Origin: Brachyspira sp.
Lineage (GTDB): Bacteria; Spirochaetota; Brachyspiria; Brachyspirales; Brachyspiraceae
Assembly (NCBI RefSeq): GCF_029258575.1
Contig: NZ_JARHYI010000096.1
Span: forward strand, 1 to 34,202
Direction of reading: 5' to 3'
Length of the DNA: 34,202 bases
Shown in pieces: positions 8,532-17,159 of the stretch (position 1 is the first letter of the stretch; each line of letters opens with the position of its first letter). The position numbers and the translations under genes were made by a program. The notes beneath the pieces were generated by a model that was given only the letters and a program-made list of their open reading frames with translations, ran no database searches and was not told the DNA's origin.

Positions 8532-9386
8532 TTAATTTATAGAAATAACAGCTACGGATTTTGTGTAACCGCTTCCATAGCCACATATAGCTACCTTACT
8601 GTTTTTCTTTATAAAACCATCTTCTAAAGCCATAGACAATGCCACACCTGATGAGGCACTTAAAGATGAATTAGCATCTCCCATTTTTGAATATACTATA
8701 TCTTTATCAACAGATAAGGCATTAACAAAAGCATCATATGCATTTTGGTTAGAATAAGACGGTATATAAAAGTTAGGAGTTATATTATTAGAAGATAATA
8801 CATCTTTAACATAAATACCTGCTTTTTTAGCTTCTTCTTCAAAAATACTACTGTTTTTTATAGAGATAAAATGTTCTTTATTTAATACACCTTCTTTAGT
8901 ATATGGTTTAGCAGTTCCTCCCATAGGGATATAACAATTTTCTAAAGCACTTCCATCTGTTACAGAGTCTATAAAATCTATTTGAATATCAGATTTTTCA
9001 TTAGTAATCAATGCTGCTACACTTGCATCATCGAATCTATTTTCATCATCGCAAATATAAAATGATTCTGTAGCAACTACTAGAATATTTTTATATTTAT
9101 TACTTTTTATAAAAGCATAAGCTAATCGCAATGCTGATAAAAAACCTGTAAAGTCGCTTTCTATATCAAAACAAAAAGCATTAGAAGCTTTGATTTTTCC
9201 TGCTAGAATACAAGCTGTGGAAGGATAAATATAATCTTTAGTAACAGTAGCACAAAGTATAGCATCTATATTGTCAGGATTAATATCTTTTATAACTTCA
9301 TTTATTGGAGTTAATGCCAAATCTGAGGCTGCTATATTAGTCTTTTGATTTTTACAGATGCTCTTACAAGATTTAATGTACACCAT
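8532..9386 (-). CDS. FabH-like (KAS III fold) protein lacking the catalytic residues
   Basis: The gene occupies the usual fabH slot after rpmF-plsX, and its 284-residue product resembles beta-ketoacyl-ACP synthase III along most of its length (for example FDIESDFTGFLSALRLAYAF against the FabH active-site helix, and the C-terminal GYGSGYTKSVAV). By hand alignment to E. coli FabH the nucleophile Cys112 falls on Phe79, His244 on Ser210, and Asn274 on Ser240 (or adjacent Asn239). About 40 N-terminal residues, including the TRTGIRERH region, are missing. KAS III condensation is therefore unlikely. An AAGGAA ribosome site supports the start and it lies 21 bp after plsX. A structural or acyl-binding role is conjecture. 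Confidence 0.8.
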   Translation of the reverse strand: MVYIKSCKSICKNQKTNIAASDLALTPINEVIKDINPDNIDAILCATVTKDYIYPSTACILAGKIKASNAFCFDIESDFTGFLSALRLAYAFIKSNKYKNILVVATESFYICDDENRFDDASVAALITNEKSDIQIDFIDSVTDGSALENCYIPMGGTAKPYTKEGVLNKEHFISIKNSSIFEEEAKKAGIYVKDVLSSNNITPNFYIPSYSNQNAYDAFVNALSVDKDIVYSKMGDANSSLSASSGVALSMALEDGFIKKNSKVAICGYGSGYTKSVAVISIN

Positions 9387-9407
9387 TATAAAATTCCTTT
9401 ATAAAAA

Positions 9408-10427
9408 TTAAAAAATTCTTCTTTTAGCTCCTGAATCATAAAGTTCTTTAGCTATTTTTTCATTGACTTTTGCGTCTAGGAATTTATACATATTAAGTAC
9501 AGCATTTTTTACTCCTGTACCGCTAGTTCTTCCATGTCCGACAAAAGCTCCACCATTCAAACCTAATAGTATAGCAGAACCATAGGAATCGGAACTCATT
9601 TTGGATTTTAAATTACCAAATACGGGCTTCATCATAAGTCCGCCCATAACGCTTACAGGGTTCTTTTTCACTTCAGATTTCAGCATATTAACAATTAAAG
9701 ATGCTGTTCCTTCCATAGTTTTTAATACTATATTACCATCGAAACCATCAGATACTACTACATCAACAACATCGGATTTTAACATATCATTAGGTTCTAT
9801 ATTACCGATAAAGTTGATTTTTTTAATTTTTTGAAGTCTTTCGAAACTTTTTTTAGTGCTGGCATTACCTTTAGAATCTTCTTCGCCTATATTAAGAAGT
9901 CCAACTCTAGGATTTTCTATCTTTAAATATCTTTTAGCAAATACTCTTCCCATAACAGCAAATTGAACCATATAGTCGGAAGTACAATCTACATTTGCAC
10001 CCATATCGAGCATACAAAATTCACCATCAATTTTAGGGAGTGTAGATACAAGAGGAGGACGCATAACGCCTTTTAGACGACCTATTTCTGTGAGAGCGGC
10101 TGCCAAAGTAGCACCTGTATTACCAGGTGAAAAGAAACCTTCTGCTTCATTATCTTTAACCAAACGAGCAGCCAATAAAACAGAAGCATTTTTTTTATGC
10201 TTTATTCCATTAGCAGGACTTTCATTCATATCTATAATTTCATCTGTATGTCTAATATCTATTCTTTTATGATTATATTTCGTTTTAGATATTGCTTTAG
10301 ATATGTTTTTTTCATTGCCTACTAGGATTAAATTGATATCTTTATTTTCGGATAAGGCACTTAAAGCACCTAGTACTAGTTCTTCTAGAGATTTTTCTCC
10401 ACTGGCTACATCTATGGCTAAATTCAT
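9408..10427 (-). CDS. plsX: Phosphate acyltransferase PlsX
   Basis: PlsX converts acyl-ACP to acyl-phosphate, the donor for PlsY in phosphatidic acid synthesis; it is a peripheral membrane enzyme. The 339-residue length is normal. Diagnostic segments are FFSPGNTGATLAAA (GNTGA at 102-106), the LLNIGEEDSKGN region and VVSDGFDGNIVLKTMEG. The usual N-terminal DAMGGD appears as DVASGE, a divergent version. It sits between rpmF (30 bp upstream) and the fabH-like gene, the standard rpmF-plsX-fabH order. Confidence 0.96.
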   Translation of the reverse strand: MNLAIDVASGEKSLEELVLGALSALSENKDINLILVGNEKNISKAISKTKYNHKRIDIRHTDEIIDMNESPANGIKHKKNASVLLAARLVKDNEAEGFFSPGNTGATLAAALTEIGRLKGVMRPPLVSTLPKIDGEFCMLDMGANVDCTSDYMVQFAVMGRVFAKRYLKIENPRVGLLNIGEEDSKGNASTKKSFERLQKIKKINFIGNIEPNDMLKSDVVDVVVSDGFDGNIVLKTMEGTASLIVNMLKSEVKKNPVSVMGGLMMKPVFGNLKSKMSSDSYGSAILLGLNGGAFVGHGRTSGTGVKNAVLNMYKFLDAKVNEKIAKELYDSGAKRRIF

Positions 10428-10457
10428 AATAATTTCCTACATTATTTTTATTTTTTA

Positions 10458-10652
10458 TTATCCTGCATTTTGAGTTTTTGGTGCTTTAATAACTCTATCT
10501 TTATAAAAACCGCATTCAGGACATATTCTATGAGGCATTCTTTCTGATCCACATTGTGGACAGATAGATAATGAACCTACAAATCTTTTATCATTAGCGG
10601 CTTGTCTTGATCTCTTTTTCGATTTTGATTTTCTATGTTTTGGTACAGCCAT
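10458..10652 (-). CDS. rpmF: 50S ribosomal protein L32
   Basis: This 64-residue basic protein starts MAVPKHRKSKSKKRSRQA and carries a four-cysteine zinc ribbon (Cys31, Cys34, Cys44, Cys47), as in zinc-binding L32. An AAGGAG site lies upstream on the minus strand. It is the first gene of the rpmF-plsX-fabH-like-rnfCDG run, with a promoter about 90 bp upstream. Confidence 0.97.
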   Translation of the reverse strand: MAVPKHRKSKSKKRSRQAANDKRFVGSLSICPQCGSERMPHRICPECGFYKDRVIKAPKTQNAG

Positions 10653-10741
10653 TTTTTTCTCCTTAAAATAATTTATTTAAAAAATAGACAATTATCGCAA
10701 TTAAGATAATTATAACTATTATAAAATACAAACATTAAATC

Positions 10742-10770
10742 ATAATACTATGAAGTGTCAATTTTGTCAA
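10742..10770 (-). promoter_or_regulatory. Probable sigma70-type promoter of the rpmF-plsX-rnf operon
   Basis: Minus-strand TTGACA (10765-10770) and TATTAT (10742-10747) are spaced by 17 bp, about 90 bp upstream of rpmF. A second TTGACA at 10756-10761 lacks a matching -10. Confidence 0.65.
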
Positions 10771-10793
10771 GTAAAAATAACATAATATGAAAT

Positions 10794-11783
10794 CTATTTT
10801 CTTATTATATTACCACCTTTTAATATTAATGAGCTTATTTCTAGTATTTCATCACTAAATTTTATATTATAATGATTGCCGATATCTTCGTTAACAAAAA
10901 TTCTATATGAATTTGATACTTCTATAAAGTCTATATCTTCGGTTTTAGAATTATTTTTTATGATTTTATCAAGCATCAAAGCCAATTGTCTGCCTAAATA
11001 ATAGTAATTAAAATCTAATGAAAATAATATGCCAACATTTATAGCATCTATTATATCTGTATTGATAATGGGTATTGAATATTTTTCACATAAATAGGCT
11101 ATGGAATATATATTATTATCTATATAGTCCTCATTAGCTAAAAATAAATAATCTATATTTTTGCTTTTTATCATATTCTCTATATCGTAAGAGTTATAAT
11201 TTTCTCCTATTATTTCCAAAGGATAGTATTTAATATTTTCATTATGGCAATATTGGGCAATATGTTCAGATATATGACCGGAAACTGTAGAAGCTCTTGT
11301 ATATAAATAGGCAAAACTATTAATTTCTTTATTTGAAATCTTCTTTATATATTTAGTGATATCTAAATTCCCATAAACTCCTGTAATATTATTATTTTGT
11401 ATTTTACTTTTATATATATTACTTATTGATAAATTATCAAAAAAGCCTGCAAATATTATTGATTGTGGAACTATAACATTCATAGATACTAAAGTCACAT
11501 TTTCTCCTATAACTATTGCTATAGTAGAATTATCATCTCTTACATTATTTGCTATTTGTATAGTTGTAGATTCATTGCCGTCCAATGTATAAAAATTTAT
11601 TTTAATATTCAATTTATCTAAATTTACTTGATCGAGCAAACCTTTTTCTATAGCATTATAATTTCTGCTGTTTTCTTCTTTAATAATGCTTATAATTGTA
11701 GGTTTGTCGAGATTTTCTTCATTATTATTACAGGAAATAATAAATAAAATAGATAATAATAAAAATAAGCGATTAAGTATCAT
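10794..11783 (-). CDS. ABC-type substrate-binding lipoprotein (TrpX/PF04392-like)
   Basis: This 329-residue protein has a lipoprotein signal (hydrophobic 5-16, lipobox FIISC with Cys18) followed by a two-lobed periplasmic-binding fold. Features such as VIGENVTLVSMNVIVPQSIIFAGFFD, ITGVYGNLDITKYI and the YLGRQLALMLDKII helix resemble the ABC_sub_bind family. Substrates in that family include amino acids such as tryptophan; the ligand here is unknown, and no permease or ATPase lies nearby. Its start overlaps the trmB stop by 4 bp, so it is translationally coupled to a tRNA modification gene. Confidence 0.75.
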   Translation of the reverse strand: MILNRLFLLLSILFIISCNNNEENLDKPTIISIIKEENSRNYNAIEKGLLDQVNLDKLNIKINFYTLDGNESTTIQIANNVRDDNSTIAIVIGENVTLVSMNVIVPQSIIFAGFFDNLSISNIYKSKIQNNNITGVYGNLDITKYIKKISNKEINSFAYLYTRASTVSGHISEHIAQYCHNENIKYYPLEIIGENYNSYDIENMIKSKNIDYLFLANEDYIDNNIYSIAYLCEKYSIPIINTDIIDAINVGILFSLDFNYYYLGRQLALMLDKIIKNNSKTEDIDFIEVSNSYRIFVNEDIGNHYNIKFSDEILEISSLILKGGNIIRK

Positions 11784-12427
11784 ATATTTTTTGAATGGGC
11801 AAAGAAATATATATCATGACCAATATTCCTCATTTTTTCTTCATAAAGTGTAACCCCGTATCCTTCTAATTGATGCACATATTCGCTATTTAAAATATTT
11901 TTAAAATTATTAGATTCTTTATATATAGTATTCATTATATCCAATGCATAAGTATCATCATCTGTTACTGAATAGAATATTCCGTCATCTTTAAGAAGAG
12001 GATGTATTTTTGTTAAAAAATCTTTGTTAAAAATTCTTCTATGAGCATGTTTCTTTTTAGGCCAAGGATCTGGAAAGTTTAAATATATCTTATCAAAGAA
12101 ATATTTCCCATTTAAATATTTATCTATAACATTATTAGCTTCGCCGAATATAATAGTAAGATTTTTTATATCTCTTTTATATGCTTTTGATACGGCCTTT
12201 TTAGCGGCTTTATAGGAATATTCAATGCCTACAAAATATTTATCTTTATTATTCATAGCTAGTTCAACTATAAATTTACCATTTCCGCACCCTATTTCTA
12301 ATTCTCTTGTATCATAAGCTGATAATCTTTTTAATAGTTCATTCTCTATAAATGCATTATCTTCATTATTAAAATCATCTAATAAATATTCGTTTAATAT
12401 TTGTTCATCCAAATTTAAATTTCTCAA
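11780..12427 (-). CDS. trmB: tRNA (guanine-N7)-methyltransferase
   Basis: TrmB methylates G46 in the variable loop of tRNA using S-adenosylmethionine. The 215-residue protein has the SAM motif EIGCGNGKF (44-52) and the diagnostic NFPDPWPKKKHAHRR segment (117-131). Length is normal. It is the first gene of a two-gene unit; its stop overlaps the start of the binding lipoprotein. A TTGACA/TATGAT promoter lies just upstream. Confidence 0.96.
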   Translation of the reverse strand: MRNLNLDEQILNEYLLDDFNNEDNAFIENELLKRLSAYDTRELEIGCGNGKFIVELAMNNKDKYFVGIEYSYKAAKKAVSKAYKRDIKNLTIIFGEANNVIDKYLNGKYFFDKIYLNFPDPWPKKKHAHRRIFNKDFLTKIHPLLKDDGIFYSVTDDDTYALDIMNTIYKESNNFKNILNSEYVHQLEGYGVTLYEEKMRNIGHDIYFFAHSKNI

Positions 12428-12457
12428 TTATTATTTTCTCCAAATTATTTTCTTTGA

Positions 12458-12485
12458 ATCATATATTACTTAATTATTATGTCAA
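12458..12485 (-). promoter_or_regulatory. Probable promoter of trmB
   Basis: Minus-strand TTGACA (12480-12485) and TATGAT (12458-12463) are separated by 16 bp, about 30 bp upstream of the trmB start. A GGAG ribosome site lies between promoter and gene. Confidence 0.65.
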
Positions 12486-12499
12486 TACATTATTTATAA

Positions 12500-12835
12500 T
12501 TTACTTCAAAACGCACGCTAAATAAAATTCTATTATATAATTTAATTGTATTCATAATTCGATTTATATTTTTTATTAAGTGTTTCGTGCGGGCATATAC
12601 GCTCTAAATTGAAAAAAATCTTGGGTGGGTTGTTATAATAACACTGCAAATAAAAAAGTTTAATAATACTAACAATTACAAATGAGATTACAAGTCTATA
12701 GGGTGGGGAGTGAAAATAAGTTTCAAAATTTATTAACATACCCCGCCCTTTATTCTCTACTGCCTATTTTTTTTATTCTAATTTAAATTATTTTTAATTG
12801 CTTAATTAGAAATTTTAGTACCCGCCCAAGTGTTA
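12500..12835. repeat. Intergenic stretch with several GC-rich inverted repeats
   Basis: The 447-bp gap between trmB and the outer-membrane protein gene has no convincing gene. It holds three inverted pairs in AT-rich DNA: CGCACG (12512-12517) with CGTGCG (12586-12591); CTTGGGTGGGT (12620-12630) with ACCCGCCCAAG (12820-12830), one G-U pair; and AGGGTGGGG (12700-12708) with CCCCGCCCT (12741-12749), one G-U pair. The last two pairs are nested. The layout suggests a folded RNA or a dispersed repeat; function is unknown. Confidence 0.5.
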
Positions 12836-12874
12836 TATTATATTGTTAACTTTATTAATCTTGTTTTAATATGA

Positions 12875-14020
12875 TTAGAATACAGCTTTCATAGCAATAT
12901 AATATCTGCCGTCAGTGGATCCTTGGAAACCGAAGTATATAGGATCAAATTTCAAATATGCAGAATATTCAAAACAAAATAAATCTTTGCTCATATCAAA
13001 TTTATGCTTATTATTATCATAATTAACAGGTATATAAAACAATGGTCTTATAGCAAGATTAAGCATTTTCCATTCAAATCCAAGCTCAAATCTTAAATAA
13101 TGAGCATCATTATCTCTCCAAGTATATTCTCCAAGCATATTAATCCATATCTGTCTATCTAGTAAAGGTATTCTTCCCATAGCAGATAATTGAACTAAAT
13201 GATGAGTTTTCTCATTTAAATTTTGCTCATAGAAATTTTTGAAATTATCAGGCGATAGAGAGTTTTTATTATTGTATTGATAAAGAAATTGAGTTCTGAA
13301 ATAATCGCCATTAATTTTAAAAGCAACGGCTAAAGGATTAGAATCTTTTGAATAACCTTGAGAATATGATAATTCATAATAATATCCTATAAAACCAGCT
13401 CTAAACCCCATTTCATTATTGATTCTAGGTAAATACCAATGCGTAGAAAAACTTTTTGATTCACTGTCTACAACGGAAGGCAGTAGCATAAATGTAGAAC
13501 CATTAATATCATTAACAGCTTTCATTCTGAAAGACAATAATATCCTAGTTAATGCCACAGCTTCTATACCAGCATCATATAATCCTATATCTCCTGTGGC
13601 ATAATCTTTGTTGAATACATCAAATTTAGAAGTCATAGTTACAAAAGGAGTAGCAGAAAACATCCAATCAAAATGAAAACTCTTACCAATAGATAAATAC
13701 ATATTAGGCATGCTGAAATGTCCGTCTTTTAAATTGACACCTATTGTGGTATTCATATGAACTTCTATAGTTGAAAGCTCATATAATAACCTTGAAGAAA
13801 AAGAATTTTTTAAAGCGGATTCTCTTTTATGGCTCTCATGTATATAATCAAAAGGCATATAGCTTTCTGTCGGTCTTACAGGCTCAATTCCTATATAAGG
13901 CCAAACATTTACTAAGTTTTTCAATAATTTCTGCTCTTTCTCTGTATATGGTGATTGTCCATAAATTATGGGGCAAATCATCATCAAATTTAATATTATT
14001 AGTTTTAATAACTTTTTCAT
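12875..14020 (-). CDS. Predicted outer-membrane beta-barrel protein
   Basis: This 381-residue protein has a signal peptide (KKLLKLIILNLMMICPIIYG, cleavage after about residue 21). The rest is rich in alternating aromatic and polar residues and ends in a terminal Phe (YYIAMKAVF), typical of outer-membrane barrels. Many short amphipathic strands are visible, for example HYLRFELGFEWKMLNLAIRP and YYYELSYSQGY. I recognise no named family; the recurrent size and style fit spirochaetal surface proteins. It is transcribed alone, divergent from the zapA-linked gene. Confidence 0.7.
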   Translation of the reverse strand: MKKLLKLIILNLMMICPIIYGQSPYTEKEQKLLKNLVNVWPYIGIEPVRPTESYMPFDYIHESHKRESALKNSFSSRLLYELSTIEVHMNTTIGVNLKDGHFSMPNMYLSIGKSFHFDWMFSATPFVTMTSKFDVFNKDYATGDIGLYDAGIEAVALTRILLSFRMKAVNDINGSTFMLLPSVVDSESKSFSTHWYLPRINNEMGFRAGFIGYYYELSYSQGYSKDSNPLAVAFKINGDYFRTQFLYQYNNKNSLSPDNFKNFYEQNLNEKTHHLVQLSAMGRIPLLDRQIWINMLGEYTWRDNDAHYLRFELGFEWKMLNLAIRPLFYIPVNYDNNKHKFDMSKDLFCFEYSAYLKFDPIYFGFQGSTDGRYYIAMKAVF

Positions 14021-14079
14021 AAAATGCTACTGTTTTTACTTATTTTTATATTGATATATTTTAACATATAAATAAAAAA

Positions 14080-14108
14080 TTGACAATTGAATTTATATGT
14101 GATATAAT
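14080..14108 (+). promoter_or_regulatory. Consensus promoter of the coiled-coil/zapA operon
   Basis: TTGACA (14080-14085) and TATAAT (14103-14108) are spaced by exactly 17 bp, and a TG pair near the -10 adds an extended element. It lies 29 bp upstream of the TTG start at 14138. Confidence 0.8.
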
Positions 14109-14137
14109 TTTAAATAGTTTTTTTTTGGAGTTAAAAA

Positions 14138-15112
14138 TTGAAAGAATTTACTATTTTAGAAGAAAAATTGAAAGATTTTGTAGATGAATATCAATCAATC
14201 TTATTTGATAATAAGGAATTATTAAAAACAATAGAGCAGCTTAAATCAGAAAAAGAAGAGCTAATAGATACTTTGACCAAAGCTAGAGATAGTTTTAATC
14301 TTCTTAAAGAGGAAAAAACTATTTTAGAAGCTGATAAAAGAAATGTTACGGATAATTATAATTCCATAAAAGAAGATAAAGATAATTTAATCAAACAATT
14401 GGAAGCCACTAGAATAGAAAGAGATGCATTAAAATCTAATTTAGAAAATTCAGAAAAAGATTCTGTTACACTTATTGAAGAAAATGATAATTTAAAAAAG
14501 GAATTAGAAAAAGCAGCAAGAGCTATTGAAGATTTGAGCAGAGAAAATAATGAACTTCAGGAAAAATTAAGTATTTTAATAGATAAAATAGATAGTGTTA
14601 GAAAACCTAATATTGAAGCAAAAAAGAATAATCATACTCCAGTAATTAATAATAGTACAGAAGATACAAATAATAATACTAACAGCATTATTAATGAAGT
14701 ACAGGCTATAAAAAATGAAATGAAAGATAAAACAGAAGAGATAAAGCAGATAGAAAAAGAAGTTCATAATATAGAATATGAAGAAGAAAAAACAAATGAT
14801 ATAAATGCTGAATACGAAGAATATAAAGCTGAAAATACTATGGAATCATCAGAAATAAAAGAAGTGAAAAAGGCATCTAATATTAAGATTACAGAAGATG
14901 AGGATCCTTTCAGTAATGCTTCTGATTCTAGTTGGGATAATGATATAAAATCTTCATCAGAAGAGGAAGTAAAAAAAGAAGTTATCACTGAGGAAGCTCA
15001 AGAGAATGATGAGAGAGAAGATAATTATGAATTTGATATAAATGAAGATGATCAGTATATGTTCGGTGATGATGATGAAGAGGAATTTTTCTTTGACAAT
15101 GAATCAAAATAA
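14138..15112 (+). CDS. Acidic coiled-coil protein, candidate ZapA partner
   Basis: This 324-residue protein begins with about 150 residues of continuous heptad-type coiled coil (for example FTILEEKLKDFVDEYQSILF and the following Glu/Lys/Leu-rich helices). It then becomes an Asn/Glu-rich linker and a very acidic tail ending in DDDEEEFFFDNESK. It has no signal peptide or membrane helix. The start is a TTG at 14138: GGAG at 14127-14130 has good spacing and no in-frame ATG lies near. The gene sits 18 bp before zapA on the same transcript, so a ZapB-like or other Z-ring role is plausible by context only. Confidence 0.8.
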   Translation: MKEFTILEEKLKDFVDEYQSILFDNKELLKTIEQLKSEKEELIDTLTKARDSFNLLKEEKTILEADKRNVTDNYNSIKEDKDNLIKQLEATRIERDALKSNLENSEKDSVTLIEENDNLKKELEKAARAIEDLSRENNELQEKLSILIDKIDSVRKPNIEAKKNNHTPVINNSTEDTNNNTNSIINEVQAIKNEMKDKTEEIKQIEKEVHNIEYEEEKTNDINAEYEEYKAENTMESSEIKEVKKASNIKITEDEDPFSNASDSSWDNDIKSSSEEEVKKEVITEEAQENDEREDNYEFDINEDDQYMFGDDDEEEFFFDNESK

Positions 15113-15130
15113 TTATAATGGGTAATAATT

Positions 15131-15454
15131 ATGGATAATATTGTAGATGTGAATATATATGGTAGAGTATTGAGTATCAAATCTCAAGATGAGAATACCG
15201 AATATTTAAAAGAAATTGCTGAATTTGTTAATGAGAGTATGAATGATATAGCAGAGCATTATGGTCCTAATTATCCGAGAGATACAATAGCAATACTAGC
15301 CTGTCTTAATATAGCCGATCTTTTAAAAAGAGAAATAGCAAGCAATAAAGCGGGTAAGGATACTTTATCAGCTTTAAAAGAAAGTATAGTATCAAGATCC
15401 AATGAACTTATAAAACTTATAGATGAAATAAAAGATTCTAAAGAAGTAAAATAA
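15131..15454 (+). CDS. zapA: Cell division protein ZapA
   Basis: ZapA binds and cross-links FtsZ filaments at the division ring. The 107-residue protein shows the family pattern: an N-terminal strand region VDVNIYGRVLSIKSQDE, then AEFVNESMNDIAEHY, then a helix with ILACLNIADLLKRE and a C-terminal coiled coil. It is the second gene of a two-gene operon with the acidic coiled-coil protein. Its stop lies 12 bp from the stop of the convergent minus-strand gene. Confidence 0.9.
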   Translation: MDNIVDVNIYGRVLSIKSQDENTEYLKEIAEFVNESMNDIAEHYGPNYPRDTIAILACLNIADLLKREIASNKAGKDTLSALKESIVSRSNELIKLIDEIKDSKEVK

Positions 15455-15466
15455 AAATTATATATT

Positions 15467-17149
15467 TTATATTCTGCTATCTCTAAGCATATAATTAAAT
15501 TGATTTCTAGTATATACTTTTATTTTATTATTATGAGTAGCATAACTCCTAGCACTATTTGTAAGTTCAACAGGTAAAACTAATATTCCATTTTTAGCAC
15601 CAGTTTCATTTATAAGAAGCATAAAATCTCTGATTATAAGTTCTCCAACTTCAGTATTTTTCCATCTTTTGAAAGAGATCAAAGTTAAATCTTTTTTGCT
15701 ATTATTCGCAGAAAAAGCTAAATAGTTTACCTCATCTCCATAATCATAATCTATTAATTTATCTTTATATTCCTGTACAGCAGAGTATAAAAGCTTTTTT
15801 TGTATTATATCCTGACATATACTTTTAAATGAAGATAAACTTATATCATATATTTTATCTACCTTTTTTATACTGATATTTCCTATTGTGGCATTATTTT
15901 CATTGATACTGCATTCTAATAATATTTTTTCTATATCTACAGTTCTTTCTATTTCTATTAAATCTAATATATTATCAAGATTGTAGAAAGAATCTTCCCA
16001 TAATTGTACAGTATTTTCCCAAATTTCTATGTATTGACTGTCTACATATTTTTCATAATTTTCTTTTACATATTTTTCTTTATTATTTAAAGTTATATCT
16101 TCTCTTAATTTTTTTAACTGAACTGTAGCCTTTGAAATTTCATTTAAATAATTAAGTATATTATCCAAATCATATATGCTAAATTCAGGATCATTAAATA
16201 AATTCATATGCTCAAAGTAACTTATAGCACTATTAATATCTTTGATAAAGTAATTATAAAAAGCAAAGTCCAAAATAATAGAAATTTCTCCTTTTTTTAT
16301 TTCATTAATTTTATATTTTTTGGATAATTGATTATATAAATCCATAAATGCATTATTATCTTCAGATTTATATAATATGTATAAATATATTCTGTTTATA
16401 TAAAAATTATATTGAGGATTATTTTTAAGAGATTTTAAAGATAAAATAGATTCTGTAAATACTTTTGCACTATTAATTTCATCAGTTATAATATATAAAG
16501 ATATCAATATCTTTTCTACTAAAATCAATTCATCATAATCTTCTTCAATATTAGTTATATTTCTGCTTAATCTTTTATGTAGTTCTTCAAGCATATTAAT
16601 AACTTTTCTATATTCTTTATTGATGAAGTATGATATAGCAGCTATTTTTAATTCTTCTATTTCAAAATCGATTTTATTATTTAAAACTCTATTGAAATAC
16701 TCACAAGCCAATTTATAAGCACCTTCCTTTCCCAATATAGTTGCCGCTTTTACAGAATAATAATTATTAGATGCATCAAGCTGTGCTATTTTTAAAGTGT
16801 ATTTTAAACTTTCTTCTCTATTTTCTAGCTTCTCATATAATTCTTCAAGTTTTTTATATATGCTGAATTCTTCGCCTTCAAAATATTTCAAGTTAAAAAG
16901 CTTTTCATAATTTACTAAAGCCTTTTCTAACATATTATACTGTTCTTCTATTACAGCCAATTCATATATAGAATTATAATCCTTAGGATTTAATGCTATT
17001 TTTTTCTCAAGCTCATCTATTTTCTTTTTTATATTTTTAGGTTTATATTTTTCATTTGTATTTGTTATAGTCTTTAGAAACAGCATAATTCCAATTACTA
17101 TTATTATAGATATTGGAACCATAATTATATGGATATAAGAATCAAGCAT
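15467..17149 (-). CDS. Membrane-anchored TPR protein with degenerate Mrr-like C-terminal domain (copy B)
   Basis: This 560-residue protein has an N-terminal transmembrane helix (about 7-26), a long helical region with TPR-like units (roughly 35-390), and a C-terminal domain (about 434-560) resembling the Mrr/PD-(D/E)XK nuclease fold: YGDEVNYLAF, LTLISFKRWKNTEVGELIIRD, and GAKNGILVLPVELTNSARSYA. Compared with the usual GIDVIA...QCKRW pattern, the catalytic Asp is Asn475 and the Gln/Glu is Ser492, leaving only Lys494. Nuclease activity is therefore doubtful. It is the second gene of a tandem pair, 10 bp after its paralogue, with which it shares domains throughout. Confidence 0.8.
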   Translation of the reverse strand: MLDSYIHIIMVPISIIIVIGIMLFLKTITNTNEKYKPKNIKKKIDELEKKIALNPKDYNSIYELAVIEEQYNMLEKALVNYEKLFNLKYFEGEEFSIYKKLEELYEKLENREESLKYTLKIAQLDASNNYYSVKAATILGKEGAYKLACEYFNRVLNNKIDFEIEELKIAAISYFINKEYRKVINMLEELHKRLSRNITNIEEDYDELILVEKILISLYIITDEINSAKVFTESILSLKSLKNNPQYNFYINRIYLYILYKSEDNNAFMDLYNQLSKKYKINEIKKGEISIILDFAFYNYFIKDINSAISYFEHMNLFNDPEFSIYDLDNILNYLNEISKATVQLKKLREDITLNNKEKYVKENYEKYVDSQYIEIWENTVQLWEDSFYNLDNILDLIEIERTVDIEKILLECSINENNATIGNISIKKVDKIYDISLSSFKSICQDIIQKKLLYSAVQEYKDKLIDYDYGDEVNYLAFSANNSKKDLTLISFKRWKNTEVGELIIRDFMLLINETGAKNGILVLPVELTNSARSYATHNNKIKVYTRNQFNYMLRDSRI

Positions 17150-17159
17150 ATATTACTTC

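Noticed and set aside
12542-12739. 65-codon open frame on the minus strand between trmB and the outer-membrane protein gene
   Set aside because: It spans the GC-rich inverted repeats, has no clear ribosome site, and its odd composition follows from the repeats. Treated as repeat-derived.
14576-14988. Minus-strand open frames inside the coiled-coil gene
   Set aside because: They are low-complexity mirror images of the acidic coding sequence, without ribosome sites.
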